Shown here one piece after another: positions 1-7,954 of a stretch of 63,907 nt of DNA. Origin of the DNA: Lachnospiraceae bacterium (lineage in GTDB: Bacteria; Bacillota; Clostridia; Lachnospirales; Lachnospiraceae); NCBI GenBank assembly GCA_009911035.1, contig QXWO01000032.1, positions 1 to 63,907 on the forward strand. Direction: 5' to 3'. The notes under the pieces were generated by a model, which saw only the letters and a list, made by a program, of their open reading frames with translations, was not told where the DNA came from and did no database searches. A program made the position numbers and the translations under genes. The first letter of the stretch is position 1; every line of letters starts with the position of its first letter.

Positions 1-175
1 CCGTCCGGCAGTCAGCCGGACAGGGAACGGCAAAATTTTTTACACTTCTTTTACTTCTTTATCTCACATGAGCAAAAAGCCAGGGGATCAAGCAGGTCAC
101 GGCTAATTAGAGGTAATCAAAAGAGGAAAGGAAAAGCACAATCCAGACGGAACCGGCGATACCGTCAAGAAATAT

Positions 176-204
176 TTGTGAGTTAGCAAGAAACCTGTTA
201 TAAT
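176..204 (+). promoter_or_regulatory. sigma-A type promoter for the XRE-tnpV pair
   Basis: TTGTGA at 176-181 and a perfect TATAAT at 199-204 are separated by 17 bp. The gene at 246 follows with an AGGGAG ribosome-binding site at 236-241. A short inverted repeat GTCCGGC/GCCGGAC lies at 3-21, at the very edge of the window. Confidence 0.6.
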
Positions 205-245
205 GGGGGCAAGCGCCCATCCGGGGCAGAAAGGCAGGGAGAAAA

Positions 246-518
246 ATGCACATCAGCTACAAACCGCTCTGGCACACGCTGATAGAGCGCAACATGAGGA
301 AAGAAGATTTAAGGCTTGCCGCTGGCCTGACCACAAATATGATTGCCAATATGGGCAAAGAGGGAAAACACATCAGTATGGACACGCTGGCACGAATCTG
401 CGAAACACTGGATTGTGGCATTATGGACGTGATTGAACTGGTCAGTGACGAGCCTTCCACCACAGGAGGGAACGATAATGGAAAAACTGAAAGAAAGAAT
501 TACAGAGAACGGCATTGA
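246..518 (+). CDS. small XRE-family helix-turn-helix regulator
   Basis: A 90-aa protein whose first 70 residues form a Cro/CI-type helix-turn-helix (LRLAAGLTTNMIANMGK as the scaffold-recognition helix region, then the HISMDTLARICETL segment). These are cytoplasmic DNA-binding proteins, usually element regulators. It has its own good promoter and RBS, and its 3' end overlaps the downstream tnpV gene by about 40 bp, so the two are probably co-transcribed and translationally coupled. Its exact target is not visible. The overlapping frame starting at 203 is a shadow. Confidence 0.8.
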   Translation: MHISYKPLWHTLIERNMRKEDLRLAAGLTTNMIANMGKEGKHISMDTLARICETLDCGIMDVIELVSDEPSTTGGNDNGKTERKNYRERH

Positions 519-855
519 TTATGTTCTGGTAGGCGATTACTATATCCCGGACTTGAAGCTGCCGGAAGAAGACCGTCCCATTGGACGCTTTGGGCGGCTG
601 CACCGGGAATATCTGAAACAGGAGCATCCGGCACGGTACAGTTCCCTTATCCTGACAGGGAAATTATGGACGTACCTTGCCGACCTGAACGAGCAGGCGG
701 AGGAACGGCTTGACTTAATCATAGAGCAGATGAAAGCCGCCGAGGGAGTGACCGAGGAACTGAAAGCCCGGAACCAGCTTGAATGGGTAGGTCGGATGAA
801 CAATATCCGCAACCGGGCAGAGGAAATTATAAACAGCGAGTTGATTTATATTTGA
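478..855 (+). CDS. tnpV: TnpV family transposon-encoded protein
   Basis: A 125-aa TnpV-type protein, recognised by the YYIPDLKLPEE N-terminal strand and the conserved IGRFGRLHREYLKQEHP and RNRAEEIINSELIYI segments. TnpV proteins accompany Tn4451-type serine recombinases; their function is not established. ATG 478 is preferred over an upstream in-frame start at 433 because AGGAGGG lies at 464-470. Two homologues occur in this window, at 26,737 and 32,123. Confidence 0.85.
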   Translation: MEKLKERITENGIDYVLVGDYYIPDLKLPEEDRPIGRFGRLHREYLKQEHPARYSSLILTGKLWTYLADLNEQAEERLDLIIEQMKAAEGVTEELKARNQLEWVGRMNNIRNRAEEIINSELIYI

Positions 856-894
856 TTGGATATGCAAAGGCCAGCCGATTACCGGCTGGTCTTT

Positions 895-1221
895 CTAATC
901 TTCCCTGCGCTCCAATACCGCCCGAATCATGGCAGCGGCGATTTCCTGCTGGCTGGGCGAAGTGCTTTCCCACAACGCTGCCAGTTCCCGTATTTCACTG
1001 ACCTCATTATCTTCCAGCGTATCCCGCAGCAGATAATCCGGGGAAATTTTCAGTGCGTTGCAGATATTGATAAATACAGGCAGGCTGGGAACCTTTGTCC
1101 CGCCTTCAATCTGCCGGAGATAGGTTGCGTTTATACTGCATAATTCTGAAAGCCTGTCAGCCGTGAATCCCCGGTCTTTCCTCACCATATTGATACGTTT
1201 GCCCAATCCTTTTGTTTCCAT
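895..1221 (-). CDS. XRE-family transcriptional regulator
   Basis: A 108-aa protein with an N-terminal XRE helix-turn-helix (residues about 5-60; GFTADRLSELCSINATYLRQIE) and a C-terminal helical tail. Start 1221 is chosen because a GGGTGGG sequence sits just upstream on the minus strand; an ATG six codons earlier (1239) has no visible RBS. It is divergent from the gene at 1361, and the intergenic region holds repeated AGACTAYA motifs that could be its operators, so it probably controls itself and the 1361 transcript (inference). Confidence 0.8.
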   Translation of the reverse strand: METKGLGKRINMVRKDRGFTADRLSELCSINATYLRQIEGGTKVPSLPVFINICNALKISPDYLLRDTLEDNEVSEIRELAALWESTSPSQQEIAAAMIRAVLERRED

Positions 1222-1242
1222 AATGCCCACCCATTTCATAAG

Positions 1243-1339
1243 CTATTAGCATTTATTTTGTTCACTTTTAGACTACATCACACATGGGGATTGCAATAGC
1301 TTCTAAAAGACTATATAATATTAGCTAATAGACTATAAT
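1243..1339 (+). promoter_or_regulatory. divergent control region with repeated AGACTAYA motifs and a promoter
   Basis: TTGCAA at 1291-1296 and TATAAT at 1314-1319 are 17 bp apart and point at the gene at 1361. Copies of AGACTAYA occur near 1268, 1308 and 1331, two of them at or just after the -10 element. CTATTAG (1243-1249) and CTAATAG (1325-1331) are inverse copies at the two edges. Spacing and position suit repression by the divergent XRE protein. Confidence 0.5.
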
Positions 1340-1360
1340 CTATGAAAGGGGAACAACAGA

Positions 1361-1549
1361 ATGGAACTGAACTATTTTAGGGACAAACTTTTTGATTTAC
1401 TGAATGACAGTGAAGGGATGGGGATTGCCGACCTGAACGCAGACGAGCGGAACAGCCTGCTCATTGTCAGGACAGAGGACGGGGATGTGTTTGAAGTCGT
1501 ATGCCGACAGGCTACGGGAAAGGAGGACGGATGGACGACCGCAAACTGA
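1361..1549 (+). CDS. conserved hypothetical small protein of Tn4451-like elements
   Basis: A 62-aa acidic protein beginning MELNYFRDKLFDLL. I do not assign a function. It has its own promoter and RBS (AAAGGGG just upstream), and its 3' end overlaps the start of the SymE-like gene by 19 bp, so the two are coupled. Similar short acidic proteins recur at this position in related elements as far as I remember, which supports it being real. Confidence 0.65.
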   Translation: MELNYFRDKLFDLLNDSEGMGIADLNADERNSLLIVRTEDGDVFEVVCRQATGKEDGWTTAN

Positions 1550-1719
1550 CCGTTTATAACGGGCGAGGGGCTTTCAAAAAATCGCCGCCGCAGATTCTTT
1601 TACAAGGGAACTGGCTGGAAAAGGCTGGTTTTTCTGCCGGGGATAAAATCACCGTGAAGTGCCAACAGGGGCAGCTTACCATCACAAAAGACGAAATAAG
1701 GGCAGATTCAGGAAAATAA
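1531..1719 (+). CDS. SymE-like type I toxin-family protein
   Basis: A 62-aa protein with the SymE-type swapped-hairpin fold signature: RKLTVYNGRG, then PPQILLQGNWLEKAGFSAGD and a basic KITVKCQQGQLTI strand. SymE of E. coli is an SOS-induced, RNA-regulated toxin with an AbrB-like fold. Start 1531 is supported by AGGAGG at 1521-1526, while the longer frame from 1501 has no RBS. No antisense antitoxin RNA can be confirmed by eye, so toxin activity is only inferred. It could instead be a nucleic-acid-binding accessory protein. Confidence 0.7.
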   Translation: MDDRKLTVYNGRGAFKKSPPQILLQGNWLEKAGFSAGDKITVKCQQGQLTITKDEIRADSGK

Positions 1720-1779
1720 TGTTTATCATAGTAAAATGAATTTTTTGTAAAATCTATTTCTTCTGGGAAATGATTGCGG

Positions 1780-1859
1780 TATAATGAAACTATCGACAAA
1801 TCGGAATTTGTCGGGAAGTTGCAGAGAGCGTAAAATCGGAAGTTGGTGGTGAGATTATG
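1780..1859 (+). promoter_or_regulatory. leader with -10 box and hairpin upstream of the acetyltransferase
   Basis: TATAAT lies at 1780-1785. A perfect hairpin CGACAAAT/ATTTGTCG (1794-1801 and 1806-1813, loop CGGA) follows, then a GGTGGTGAG ribosome-binding site. The segment around 1795-1810 is nearly identical to 7928-7943 upstream of the rRNA methyltransferase leader, where a -10 box also precedes it. Confidence 0.45.
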
Positions 1860-2414
1860 ATTGAAACTGAAAGATTAATTCTACGTCCTTTTCAAAAAGG
1901 TGATGCAGAAGATTTATATGAATATTTACATGAACCAATGGTACATTGTTTCGCCAGTATGAGACTGAAATCTCTTGATGAAGCGAGGGAAGAGGTGGCA
2001 AAGAGAGTAAAAGAAACAGAATATCTTTTTGCTATTGTTTTAAAGGAAAACAGTAAGGTTATCGGGGAGATTGATGCCTACCCGGAAAGCGGGGAGCCAC
2101 ATAAAGACGAAAATGCTGTGCTTGATAACTTTAGCCCATGTTGGATGCTGAATAAGAATTACTTTGGTAAAGGTTATGCCTATGAAGCGGCACACGCTTT
2201 CTTTGACTACCTGTTTTATGAAAAGGGTGCAAGACGAATTTATGCTTACACCGAAGACTACAATGCATCAAGCCAAAAACTCTGTGAAAAGTTGGGTATG
2301 CGTCGTGAGGGGATGTTCATGGAGTTTGTATCATTTGTCAATGATTCGGACGGAAACCCGATTTATGAGAATACTATCCAGTACGCGATACTAAAAAAAG
2401 AGTGGAACAAATAA
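1857..2414 (+). CDS. GNAT family N-acetyltransferase (RimJ/RimL-like)
   Basis: A 185-aa single-domain GNAT protein. The opening IETERLILRPFQKGDAEDLY is diagnostic of the RimJ/RimL-type subfamily, and the acetyl-CoA-binding segment is around YFGKGYAYEAAHAFFDYLF (about residues 102-120), followed by NASSQKLCEKLGMRREG. It would transfer an acetyl group from acetyl-CoA to an amine; the substrate (ribosomal protein, peptide or drug) cannot be read from sequence. It is the first gene of an AT-rich cargo block unlike the surrounding element. Confidence 0.85.
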   Translation: MIETERLILRPFQKGDAEDLYEYLHEPMVHCFASMRLKSLDEAREEVAKRVKETEYLFAIVLKENSKVIGEIDAYPESGEPHKDENAVLDNFSPCWMLNKNYFGKGYAYEAAHAFFDYLFYEKGARRIYAYTEDYNASSQKLCEKLGMRREGMFMEFVSFVNDSDGNPIYENTIQYAILKKEWNK

Positions 2415-2422
2415 GACGATAA

Positions 2423-2602
2423 TTTGAATATAAACCTGAAAATTATGCCGAAAGGGTTAATCATATTTTTGAAGTACTCGCTCTTTCACTTTTTGAATGC
2501 TACGATATGACTGAGAAGCTTTATAAAGAAGTGAAAAAAATTGCAACGGAGATAAATAACTTTTTAAACGAGGGGAATTCAGATGAAAGAAAACAAATAT
2601 GA
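2423..2602 (+). pseudogene. unidentified C-terminal coding remnant
   Basis: Between the acetyltransferase and the methyltransferase an open frame of 59 codons runs from a stop at 2420-2422 to TGA at 2600-2602. It has a plausible amphipathic sequence (VNHIFEVLALSLFECYD, then EKLYKEVKKIATEINNFL), no start codon at its head and no RBS. It overlaps the start of the next gene by 20 bp, as a genuine upstream ORF would. I read it as the tail of a deleted gene. Its family is not recognised. Confidence 0.4.
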
Positions 2603-3323
2603 TGATAATATATTTTTTCAAAAATACAGTCAAATGAGTCGCTCACAGCAGGGACTAGCCGGTGCAGGAGAATGGGAAACATTGAGAAAGCTGCTGCCGG
2701 ATTTTAAAGATAAGCGTGTGCTTGATTTAGGATGCGGCTATGGATGGCACTGTATTTATGCGATGGAACACGGTGCTTCTTCTGTTGTAGGTGTTGATAT
2801 TTCTCATAAAATGCTCGAGGTAGCCAAAGAAAAAACACATTTTCCACAAGTTGAATATAAATGCTGTGCTATGGAAGATGTGGAATTCCCGGAGGAGAGT
2901 TTTGATGTAATATTAAGTTCACTTGCGTTTCACTATGTAGCAGATTATGAGATTTTAGTAAAAAAGATATATAGAATGATGAAGTCTGGTGGCAATCTGG
3001 TTTTTACGGTTGAACATCCTGTTTTTACTGCCTATGGAACACAAGACTGGCATTATAACGAAAAAGGAGAAATACTGCATTTTCCGGTGGATAATTATTA
3101 TTATGAGGGCAAACGAACAGCTGTGTTTTTGGGAGAAAAGGTTACAAAATATCATAGAACACTGACCACATATCTAAATACACTGCTTTCAAATGGTTTT
3201 ATAATAAATCAGATTGTGGAGCCGCAGCCGCCGGAAAACATGATGGATATTCCGGGGATGCAGGATGAAATGCGCCGTCCCATGATGCTGATTGTATCGG
3301 CCAACAAAAAAATGGATAGATAG
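2583..3323 (+). CDS. class I SAM-dependent methyltransferase
   Basis: A 246-aa protein with a complete Rossmann methyltransferase core: motif I VLDLGCGYG at about residues 46-54, the acidic end of strand 2 (VVGVDIS), motif III-like EDVEFPEESFDVILSSLAFHYV and post-motif GGNLVFTVEHP. It resembles small-molecule methyltransferases of the UbiE/Tam type often carried with resistance genes. The substrate is unknown. GAGGGG precedes the start. It lies in the AT-rich cargo block. Confidence 0.85.
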   Translation: MKENKYDDNIFFQKYSQMSRSQQGLAGAGEWETLRKLLPDFKDKRVLDLGCGYGWHCIYAMEHGASSVVGVDISHKMLEVAKEKTHFPQVEYKCCAMEDVEFPEESFDVILSSLAFHYVADYEILVKKIYRMMKSGGNLVFTVEHPVFTAYGTQDWHYNEKGEILHFPVDNYYYEGKRTAVFLGEKVTKYHRTLTTYLNTLLSNGFIINQIVEPQPPENMMDIPGMQDEMRRPMMLIVSANKKMDR

Positions 3324-3360
3324 AACTAAAACACCTATAAGGTATAAATGGAGGCAATTT

Positions 3361-3855
3361 ATGTTTAAAGAAAAAATTATTATAGAGATGAAAGAAGTAT
3401 TCAAAGAAATTCCTTTTGGCATAGAGCATACTCTTAAAGTTTTGAAAAATGCAGAAGATATAATGAACGGAGAAAATATCGGAGAGGAAGAAAAAGAATT
3501 CATCAGTATTATTGCTATACTACATGATATTGGTGCGGTTGAAGCACAAAAAAAATACGGTTCTATTGATGGTGTCTATCAAGAAAAGGAAGGACCAGCA
3601 GTAGCGAAAGAAATATTAAAAAAGGTAGGCTATAACAAAAATATTGATAGAATATGCTTTATAATAGGCAACCATCATACTCCATCTAAAATTGATGGAC
3701 TTGATTTTCAAATACAATGGGAAGCTGATTTGCTTGAAAATTTAATGGTTATGGATAAAGAAAAAGAACAGGAAAAGATAAAAAAGTGTATAGGTGAAAA
3801 CTTTAAAACAAACACAGGGAAAAGGATAGCTTATAATCGCTTTATTTTAGATTAA
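3361..3855 (+). CDS. HD domain phosphohydrolase
   Basis: A 164-aa protein with the HD-superfamily metal ligands: His23, the His55-Asp56 doublet (ILHDIG) and a downstream GNHH pair near residue 101. HD proteins hydrolyse phosphomonoesters or nucleotides; the substrate here is unknown. Start 3361 is chosen because GGAGG lies at 3350-3354. The longer frame from 3292 would overlap the methyltransferase and adds an atypical basic N terminus. Confidence 0.8.
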   Translation: MFKEKIIIEMKEVFKEIPFGIEHTLKVLKNAEDIMNGENIGEEEKEFISIIAILHDIGAVEAQKKYGSIDGVYQEKEGPAVAKEILKKVGYNKNIDRICFIIGNHHTPSKIDGLDFQIQWEADLLENLMVMDKEKEQEKIKKCIGENFKTNTGKRIAYNRFILD

Positions 3856-4005
3856 TAGTAGATTATTACAGTTATGTATTTTATATCGCAAAGAAAAATA
3901 GTAGTTAAGTTTAACCCTACAGGAAATCATGAAAAGAGCGAATGGTAATAATACTTAAGGAGAGAGTCATGTTTTCTTGGTTTGTTATACGAGGAGGTTA
4001 TATTA

Positions 4006-4536
4006 ATGAAAAATACAGTAGATAATTTGTCAAAAAGTAAAGTTATTTTAATGTGCGGCCCTGCGGGAGCAGGTAAATCAACACTAGCAAAAAAATTTGA
4101 AAGTACCGGGATGACAAGACTATCTTATGATGAAGAATCATTCAAACGAGGTTTGAAAGAACATCCTTTACCTCAGGAGGTTTTAGAAGATATTAAAACC
4201 TATCTTGATGAAAAACTAATTTCACTTATCACGCAAAACATTGATATTGTTCTTGATTATTCATTTTGGTCTAGAGAAATGAGAAGTGAATATATTTCAT
4301 TATTAAAGAAATACGGCATAGAACCCAAAATCTATTATATAAAGACACCTAAGGAAGTTGTTATGGAACGTATTCGAAAAAGAAACGGAAATCATCAAGA
4401 TGATATCATATTGACGGAGCAAACAGCTTCCGCTTATTATGATCATTTTCAACCCCCAACTGCTGAAGAAGGTGAAGTTATAGTAGTTTCTGGCAATAAT
4501 ATAAATGCCGAAGGAATAGACAGAGAGCAGGAATGA
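4006..4536 (+). CDS. P-loop AAA/kinase-like ATPase
   Basis: A 176-aa protein with Walker A GPAGAGKS (residues 18-25), a D-rich strand (NIDIVLDYSFWSREMR) and an arginine-rich lid (ERIRKRNG), the layout of zeta-toxin/nucleoside-kinase-like P-loop proteins. It probably phosphorylates a small molecule or nucleotide, and a role in drug modification is possible but not shown. ATG 4006 follows GAGGAGG at 3991-3997 with 8 bp spacing, so the longer frame from 3982 is not used. Confidence 0.8.
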   Translation: MKNTVDNLSKSKVILMCGPAGAGKSTLAKKFESTGMTRLSYDEESFKRGLKEHPLPQEVLEDIKTYLDEKLISLITQNIDIVLDYSFWSREMRSEYISLLKKYGIEPKIYYIKTPKEVVMERIRKRNGNHQDDIILTEQTASAYYDHFQPPTAEEGEVIVVSGNNINAEGIDREQE

Positions 4537-4645
4537 GAGGTTTAAAAGCTTTAATTGCTGGAGCAGTTACATTCTTTGTTAAGTAGCTCAACAGAAACTT
4601 CAAATTTGTAGAACTGAAAAAGTCGAAGCTTAGGAGGGAATATAT

Positions 4646-4888
4646 ATGCATATTTGGAAAATAGTATTTTCGATTTTGACAGTTGCTTTTGGTTCTATTG
4701 GATTGATGAAATTGCTACCTTACGATATAACGTTGCCTATTATGTTTGTGTTTATGGGATTAGTCATGTTATCAAATGCGAAAGAATGTTATGATAAGGG
4801 TTCTAAAAGGGATGCTGTCATTTTTGGCGGAGTAGCAATTTTTGTTTATGCAGTCACAGCAGTTAATCTGATTAGCAGACTGCTGTAA
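4646..4888 (+). CDS. small two- or three-helix membrane protein (DUF3953-like)
   Basis: An 80-aa hydrophobic protein with membrane segments near residues 5-22, 28-43 and 58-76. It resembles DUF3953-type proteins from memory. No function is known. TAGGAGGG lies upstream of the start. It is the last gene of the first AT-rich cargo block. Confidence 0.65.
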   Translation: MHIWKIVFSILTVAFGSIGLMKLLPYDITLPIMFVFMGLVMLSNAKECYDKGSKRDAVIFGGVAIFVYAVTAVNLISRLL

Positions 4889-4929
4889 TCTCCTGTCAGT
4901 GCGCTTGAAAATTGAATCAGAAATACCAC

Positions 4930-4966
4930 AATGCCGTTGCATGGATAAAACCCAAGCAGCGGCATT
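4930..4966. terminator. hairpin between convergent genes
   Basis: AATGCCG (4930-4936) pairs with CGGCATT (4960-4966), with additional GC pairs inside. It lies between the end of the membrane-protein gene and the end of the minus-strand regulator, where a bidirectional terminator is expected. T-tracts are short. Confidence 0.4.
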
Positions 4967-4969
4967 TCC

Positions 4970-5779
4970 TTATCTCCGTTTCATCCTGCTCAATGGGGAA
5001 TCCTTATATGCCGGAGTTTTCTTCATAACATTTTTCAGAACAGTGCGCTCCTGCTCCGACAATTTCTCATATCGGATTTGCAGCTGCGTACACATAAGGG
5101 CGGTGAACACATCCAGATAGGAACCCGGCACAGCCAATGCTTTCTTCGCATCCTTGATTAAGTTCAGAGCATTGGAGCCATCCGGCGCACTGTCCATATC
5201 GTCTTTGTGCGCTTCCCTTATGTCATGGAGGATAGCGTCCCAAGTCCGGTGCGTGACCTGGCAGAAATAATCTTCTTCCTGTACCTGCATAGCTTCCAAT
5301 GCTTTTAAAGCAGTATCTTCTTCTACCGGCTGATGTTGGGAAAAGACTTGTTCCCGCAGCACTTCCAGAAGGCTGTTGAAATCATTGAAATGGGAGGTTG
5401 CGATACCGTCCACATAAATCTCCGTGTCCGTCATCAGGGTAACGAAGTCCTCATGTGTGGCAATCTCACACAGAAGCCGGTTGTTGATACGCCCACTTTT
5501 TAACAGTTCCACCATGTCATCACTTAAATGCAGTTCCGTAAGTTCTGTATTTGGAGGGTTCCTGTTTTCTGTCAGGCACAGTATGTAGTCCGCAGATACC
5601 CCATAGAACTTTGCCAGTTCCACAAGGCTTTTGTGGCTGATTTCCTTGAGTTCGTCTTTTTCATAGCTTCCGAGCGCTGACTTTGAAAGGCCGGTAGCCA
5701 CTGCCAGTTCTTCCAGATTTAATCCTTTTTCCTTGCGTAAATCCCAGAGCCGTTCCTGTATGGTAGTCCCTTCCTTCAT
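4970..5779 (-). CDS. XRE-family regulator with large C-terminal domain
   Basis: A 269-aa protein: N-terminal helix-turn-helix (residues about 8-62; LNLEELAVATGLSKSALGSYE) followed by a 200-aa helical region of unknown fold rich in acidic residues. ATG 5779 is chosen because AAAGGAG lies just upstream on the minus strand; the 42 extra codons of the longer frame look non-coding. It is probably an element regulator that represses replication or transfer genes placed divergently downstream of 6,306 (inference). Confidence 0.8.
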   Translation of the reverse strand: MKEGTTIQERLWDLRKEKGLNLEELAVATGLSKSALGSYEKDELKEISHKSLVELAKFYGVSADYILCLTENRNPPNTELTELHLSDDMVELLKSGRINNRLLCEIATHEDFVTLMTDTEIYVDGIATSHFNDFNSLLEVLREQVFSQHQPVEEDTALKALEAMQVQEEDYFCQVTHRTWDAILHDIREAHKDDMDSAPDGSNALNLIKDAKKALAVPGSYLDVFTALMCTQLQIRYEKLSEQERTVLKNVMKKTPAYKDSPLSRMKRR

Positions 5780-6305
5780 GGATTCACACTCCTTTCCGGC
5801 GGCTCTTCGCCGTCCATAGGGATTATACCATATTTTCCGCAATCGTGGAAATTTTCGGATTTCGGGCTTTATTCCTGATTCGTGGACATACGGCACAAGG
5901 CTCAAAAATGTTCTATGATACAGGTAAGTTCATCGATGGATTATTCCAATCGAATGACCGGCCTGTATGGGATATGCTCCCCGGCGATGTAGCGCAACGA
6001 CTTCCGGCAGGGAAACGGAGGAACCCTGACCGCAACGAGCGTACCAAGGAGAGCGAAACGCCGCCAAAAACGGGGGCAGGAACGACAGCAGAGGGAACCG
6101 GCAAAATGAACACCGAAACGATACCGAAACACAACAATCTCACGGGGCATAGTCTGCCCTGTCCAGTAATACCAGGGGGGATTTTGGGGCGGCTCTACGG
6201 CTGTATTTCCCTTGAAAATCGCCCCGAAACGCTACACAAAAACCACTGTCCGCCCATTCCGGCTGTTACTGCTGAAACGGGCGGTTTTTCTATGAAGGAG
6301 GCACC
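5780..6305. other. non-coding region with inverted repeats upstream of the rep genes
   Basis: No convincing gene is present. GGGGCG (6187-6192) and CGCCCC (about 6222-6227) form an inverted repeat in similar flanking sequence, and CCGCCC (6250-6255) pairs with GGGCGG (6279-6284) followed by five T, a terminator-like hairpin. Position ahead of the RepA_N-like gene suggests a replication or control region. A 161-codon open frame here lacks protein-like composition. Confidence 0.35.
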
Positions 6306-6494
6306 ATGCCGAGAATGTCAAAGAAGTTGAAGAAAGAACTTGCTTTCTTCCTGAACGACCGGGGACGCAGAAGCTATAACGGACTCTGCCGGAAATGCCA
6401 GCATGAATGTAAGCAGAGTTTCCGGGCTGTCATCATCAACTGCCCCCGCTATCTATCCAAACGAGCAAGGAGGATACCATCAAATGAATTATGA
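6306..6494 (+). CDS. small cysteine-containing hypothetical protein
   Basis: A 62-aa basic protein starting MPRMSKKLKKELAFFLNDRGR with a CRKCQHEC cysteine cluster (possible metal site) near residues 30-37. GAAGGAGG lies directly upstream. It overlaps the start of the RepA_N-like gene by 11 bp, so it belongs to the same operon. I recall similar proteins at this place in related elements; the function is unknown. Confidence 0.7.
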   Translation: MPRMSKKLKKELAFFLNDRGRRSYNGLCRKCQHECKQSFRAVIINCPRYLSKRARRIPSNEL

Positions 6495-6822
6495 ATTTAT
6501 GATAGCCAGTACACCACTGCCGCCCTGTATGCCGCTCCCAAGAGCAACGCTCCGCCTGCCGGTCAGCAGCACGGCAAAAGTCATGTATGCCCGCCTACTG
6601 GATGAAATCCTGACAAGGGGAATCGAGGACAGCAACGGGATTTTGTTTATCCGCTTCCCTATTATGAAACTTGCGGCGGCACTTTCTCGAAGCCCCCAGA
6701 CCTGCAAGCGTTCCTTAAACGAACTGGAACAGGCAGGGATGATAATGCGTGTCCGTCAGGGAATCGGGGAAGTCAGCCACATCTACATCCTGCTCCCAAA
6801 GGAGGACGCCGCCCATGAATGA
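6484..6822 (+). CDS. RepA_N-like replication initiator domain protein
   Basis: A 112-aa winged-helix protein resembling the N-terminal domain of RepA_N initiators: LPRATLRLPVSSTAKVMYAR, then a wing with ILFIRFPIMKLAAALSRSP and a recognition-helix segment TCKRSLNELEQAGM. Full RepA_N proteins are longer, so this may be a DNA-binding regulator or a minimal initiator. Start 6484 has AGGAGG at 6469-6474. It overlaps the next gene by 8 bp. Confidence 0.7.
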   Translation: MNYEFMIASTPLPPCMPLPRATLRLPVSSTAKVMYARLLDEILTRGIEDSNGILFIRFPIMKLAAALSRSPQTCKRSLNELEQAGMIMRVRQGIGEVSHIYILLPKEDAAHE

Positions 6823-7108
6823 GAAGCTGGAAAAACTGAATCAGGAGATTGCAAAGACCGAAGCGAAACTGCGGCGGGCGGAGCATAAAGAAAAAATGCT
6901 GGAACACCAGATAAAGACGCTGAACCGGAAGGAACGGACACACCGGCTCTGCACCAGAGGGGCTATGCTGGAAAGCCATCTCCCCCACCCGGAATCCGTG
7001 ACGGACGAACAGGTCAGCACCATCTTAAAAGTGCTGTTCTGCCGGAGCGACACCAAACGTCTTGTGGCAGAGGTTCTTACAGAAAACCGGAAGGAGGACA
7101 CGGAATGA
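6815..7108 (+). CDS. DUF3847-like coiled-coil protein
   Basis: A 97-aa protein with a strongly charged heptad-like first half (NEKLEKLNQEIAKTEAKL) and a short C-terminal helical part, matching DUF3847 proteins of mobile elements. ATG 6815 overlaps the previous gene's stop, and GGAGG precedes it at 6801-6805. The next gene starts inside its last codons. Function unknown; operon position suggests a link with replication or mobilization. Confidence 0.75.
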   Translation: MNEKLEKLNQEIAKTEAKLRRAEHKEKMLEHQIKTLNRKERTHRLCTRGAMLESHLPHPESVTDEQVSTILKVLFCRSDTKRLVAEVLTENRKEDTE

Positions 7109-7620
7109 AATTTTCAAAAAGCGAGCTGGATATTATCTACCAGTATGCCGCACCGACCAAGGAGGAAACCCTTGCGGGCATGAAGGAAATCGTGCCGGTG
7201 ATAAAGGATTTATTGACAAAGGCAATCGTGGAGAACGCCATCCGAAAACTGGAAAAGATACCGGAACCGGAGTGCAGCCAGTTTGTCGCTGCCACAAAAG
7301 CCCGGTTCCTTACAGAGCGTGATAATTCCATCCGTCGGCGGCTTGCGGCGGCAAAGGCACAGGAGCCAATCATGCAGGGGCATGACCTGTCAGGGATAGA
7401 ACGGTTCCACCCGGAAACCCGGCATATGATTACGCTGGAAGTACAGAAGGATTGCTTTGTCGGCTTTAAGGGGGAGCGGTTCCGTTTCTTCCTCTCCGAT
7501 GAAGGTTACCGGAACGCAAAACACAGCGAACAGGAGGGAGAAATCAGGATAAAGAGCCATGCCGCCGTTGTTGCCGGGAAACTCTATCCTGACAAAAAGC
7601 CCAGACAGCAGGAACGGTGA
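7105..7620 (+). CDS. conserved hypothetical protein
   Basis: A 171-aa soluble protein with no motif I can assign. It begins MKFSKSELDIIYQYAAPTKEE and ends in a basic tail. The start overlaps the DUF3847 gene by 4 bp, the classical sign of translational coupling. It is the last gene before the oriT-like sequence. Confidence 0.7.
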   Translation: MKFSKSELDIIYQYAAPTKEETLAGMKEIVPVIKDLLTKAIVENAIRKLEKIPEPECSQFVAATKARFLTERDNSIRRRLAAAKAQEPIMQGHDLSGIERFHPETRHMITLEVQKDCFVGFKGERFRFFLSDEGYRNAKHSEQEGEIRIKSHAAVVAGKLYPDKKPRQQER

Positions 7621-7954
7621 AAAAGGCAGAAAAACGGAAACCCGGAAAATCCCCCTCTGAAAGAGGGCGCAATTATACACCACTTCGGGAAGTGGTGCAT
7701 TGCGCCCTGCCGGGGGCGTCCTGCGGACAGCAGATGATTTCCGTAGATTTTCAATCTGCTCCAATCATCACAGGGGAAGTTACCCTTCCCCTGCGCTGGC
7801 TTACGCCAGCTACCCCTTTGTGGACTTGCCGCCCGGAATTATCTTGCGTTGCAAGTTGTTTCCATCTGACAAGTTTGCTGAAATTCGGCTATACTTTTTT
7901 TATGAGATAGCGTATAATGGAGCCGGTGACAAATCGGAGTTTGGAGGTGAGAAT
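7621..7954 (+). other. intergenic region containing oriT and the cargo junction
   Basis: The GC-rich first part holds the oriT-like palindrome (7665-7707) and several GC-rich stems. Composition turns AT-rich near 7,870, which I take as the left edge of the rRNA methyltransferase cargo. TATAAT at 7913-7918 may be its -10 element, but no good -35 was found. Confidence 0.4.
7665..7712 (+). other. oriT: candidate oriT of IME1 (MobQ/IncQ-type)
   Basis: Two nested inverted repeats, GGGCGCAAT/ATTGCGCCC (7665-7673 and 7699-7707) and CACCACTTC/GAAGTGGTG (7678-7686 and 7689-7697), are followed by CATTGCGCCCTGCC. IncQ/pTF1-type nic sites read TAAGTGCG^CCCT next to a hairpin, so CATTGCG^CCCT is a plausible nick site on this strand. 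The cognate relaxase gene lies 1.3 kb downstream, separated from it by the rRNA methyltransferase cargo. Confidence 0.6.

Noticed and set aside
203-436. 77-codon frame overlapping the first XRE gene
   Set aside because: It starts at the -10 box and lacks an RBS; the frame at 246 has helix-turn-helix homology and a good RBS.
1791-1859. Leader peptide ahead of the GNAT acetyltransferase, by analogy with the rlmA leader
   Set aside because: Although the nucleotide sequence is similar, no short ORF with RBS and arrest motif was found there.
5845-6330. 161-codon plus-strand open frame upstream of the rep genes
   Set aside because: No RBS, no protein-like pattern; it overlaps inverted repeats and the regulator's leader. 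Treated as non-coding.
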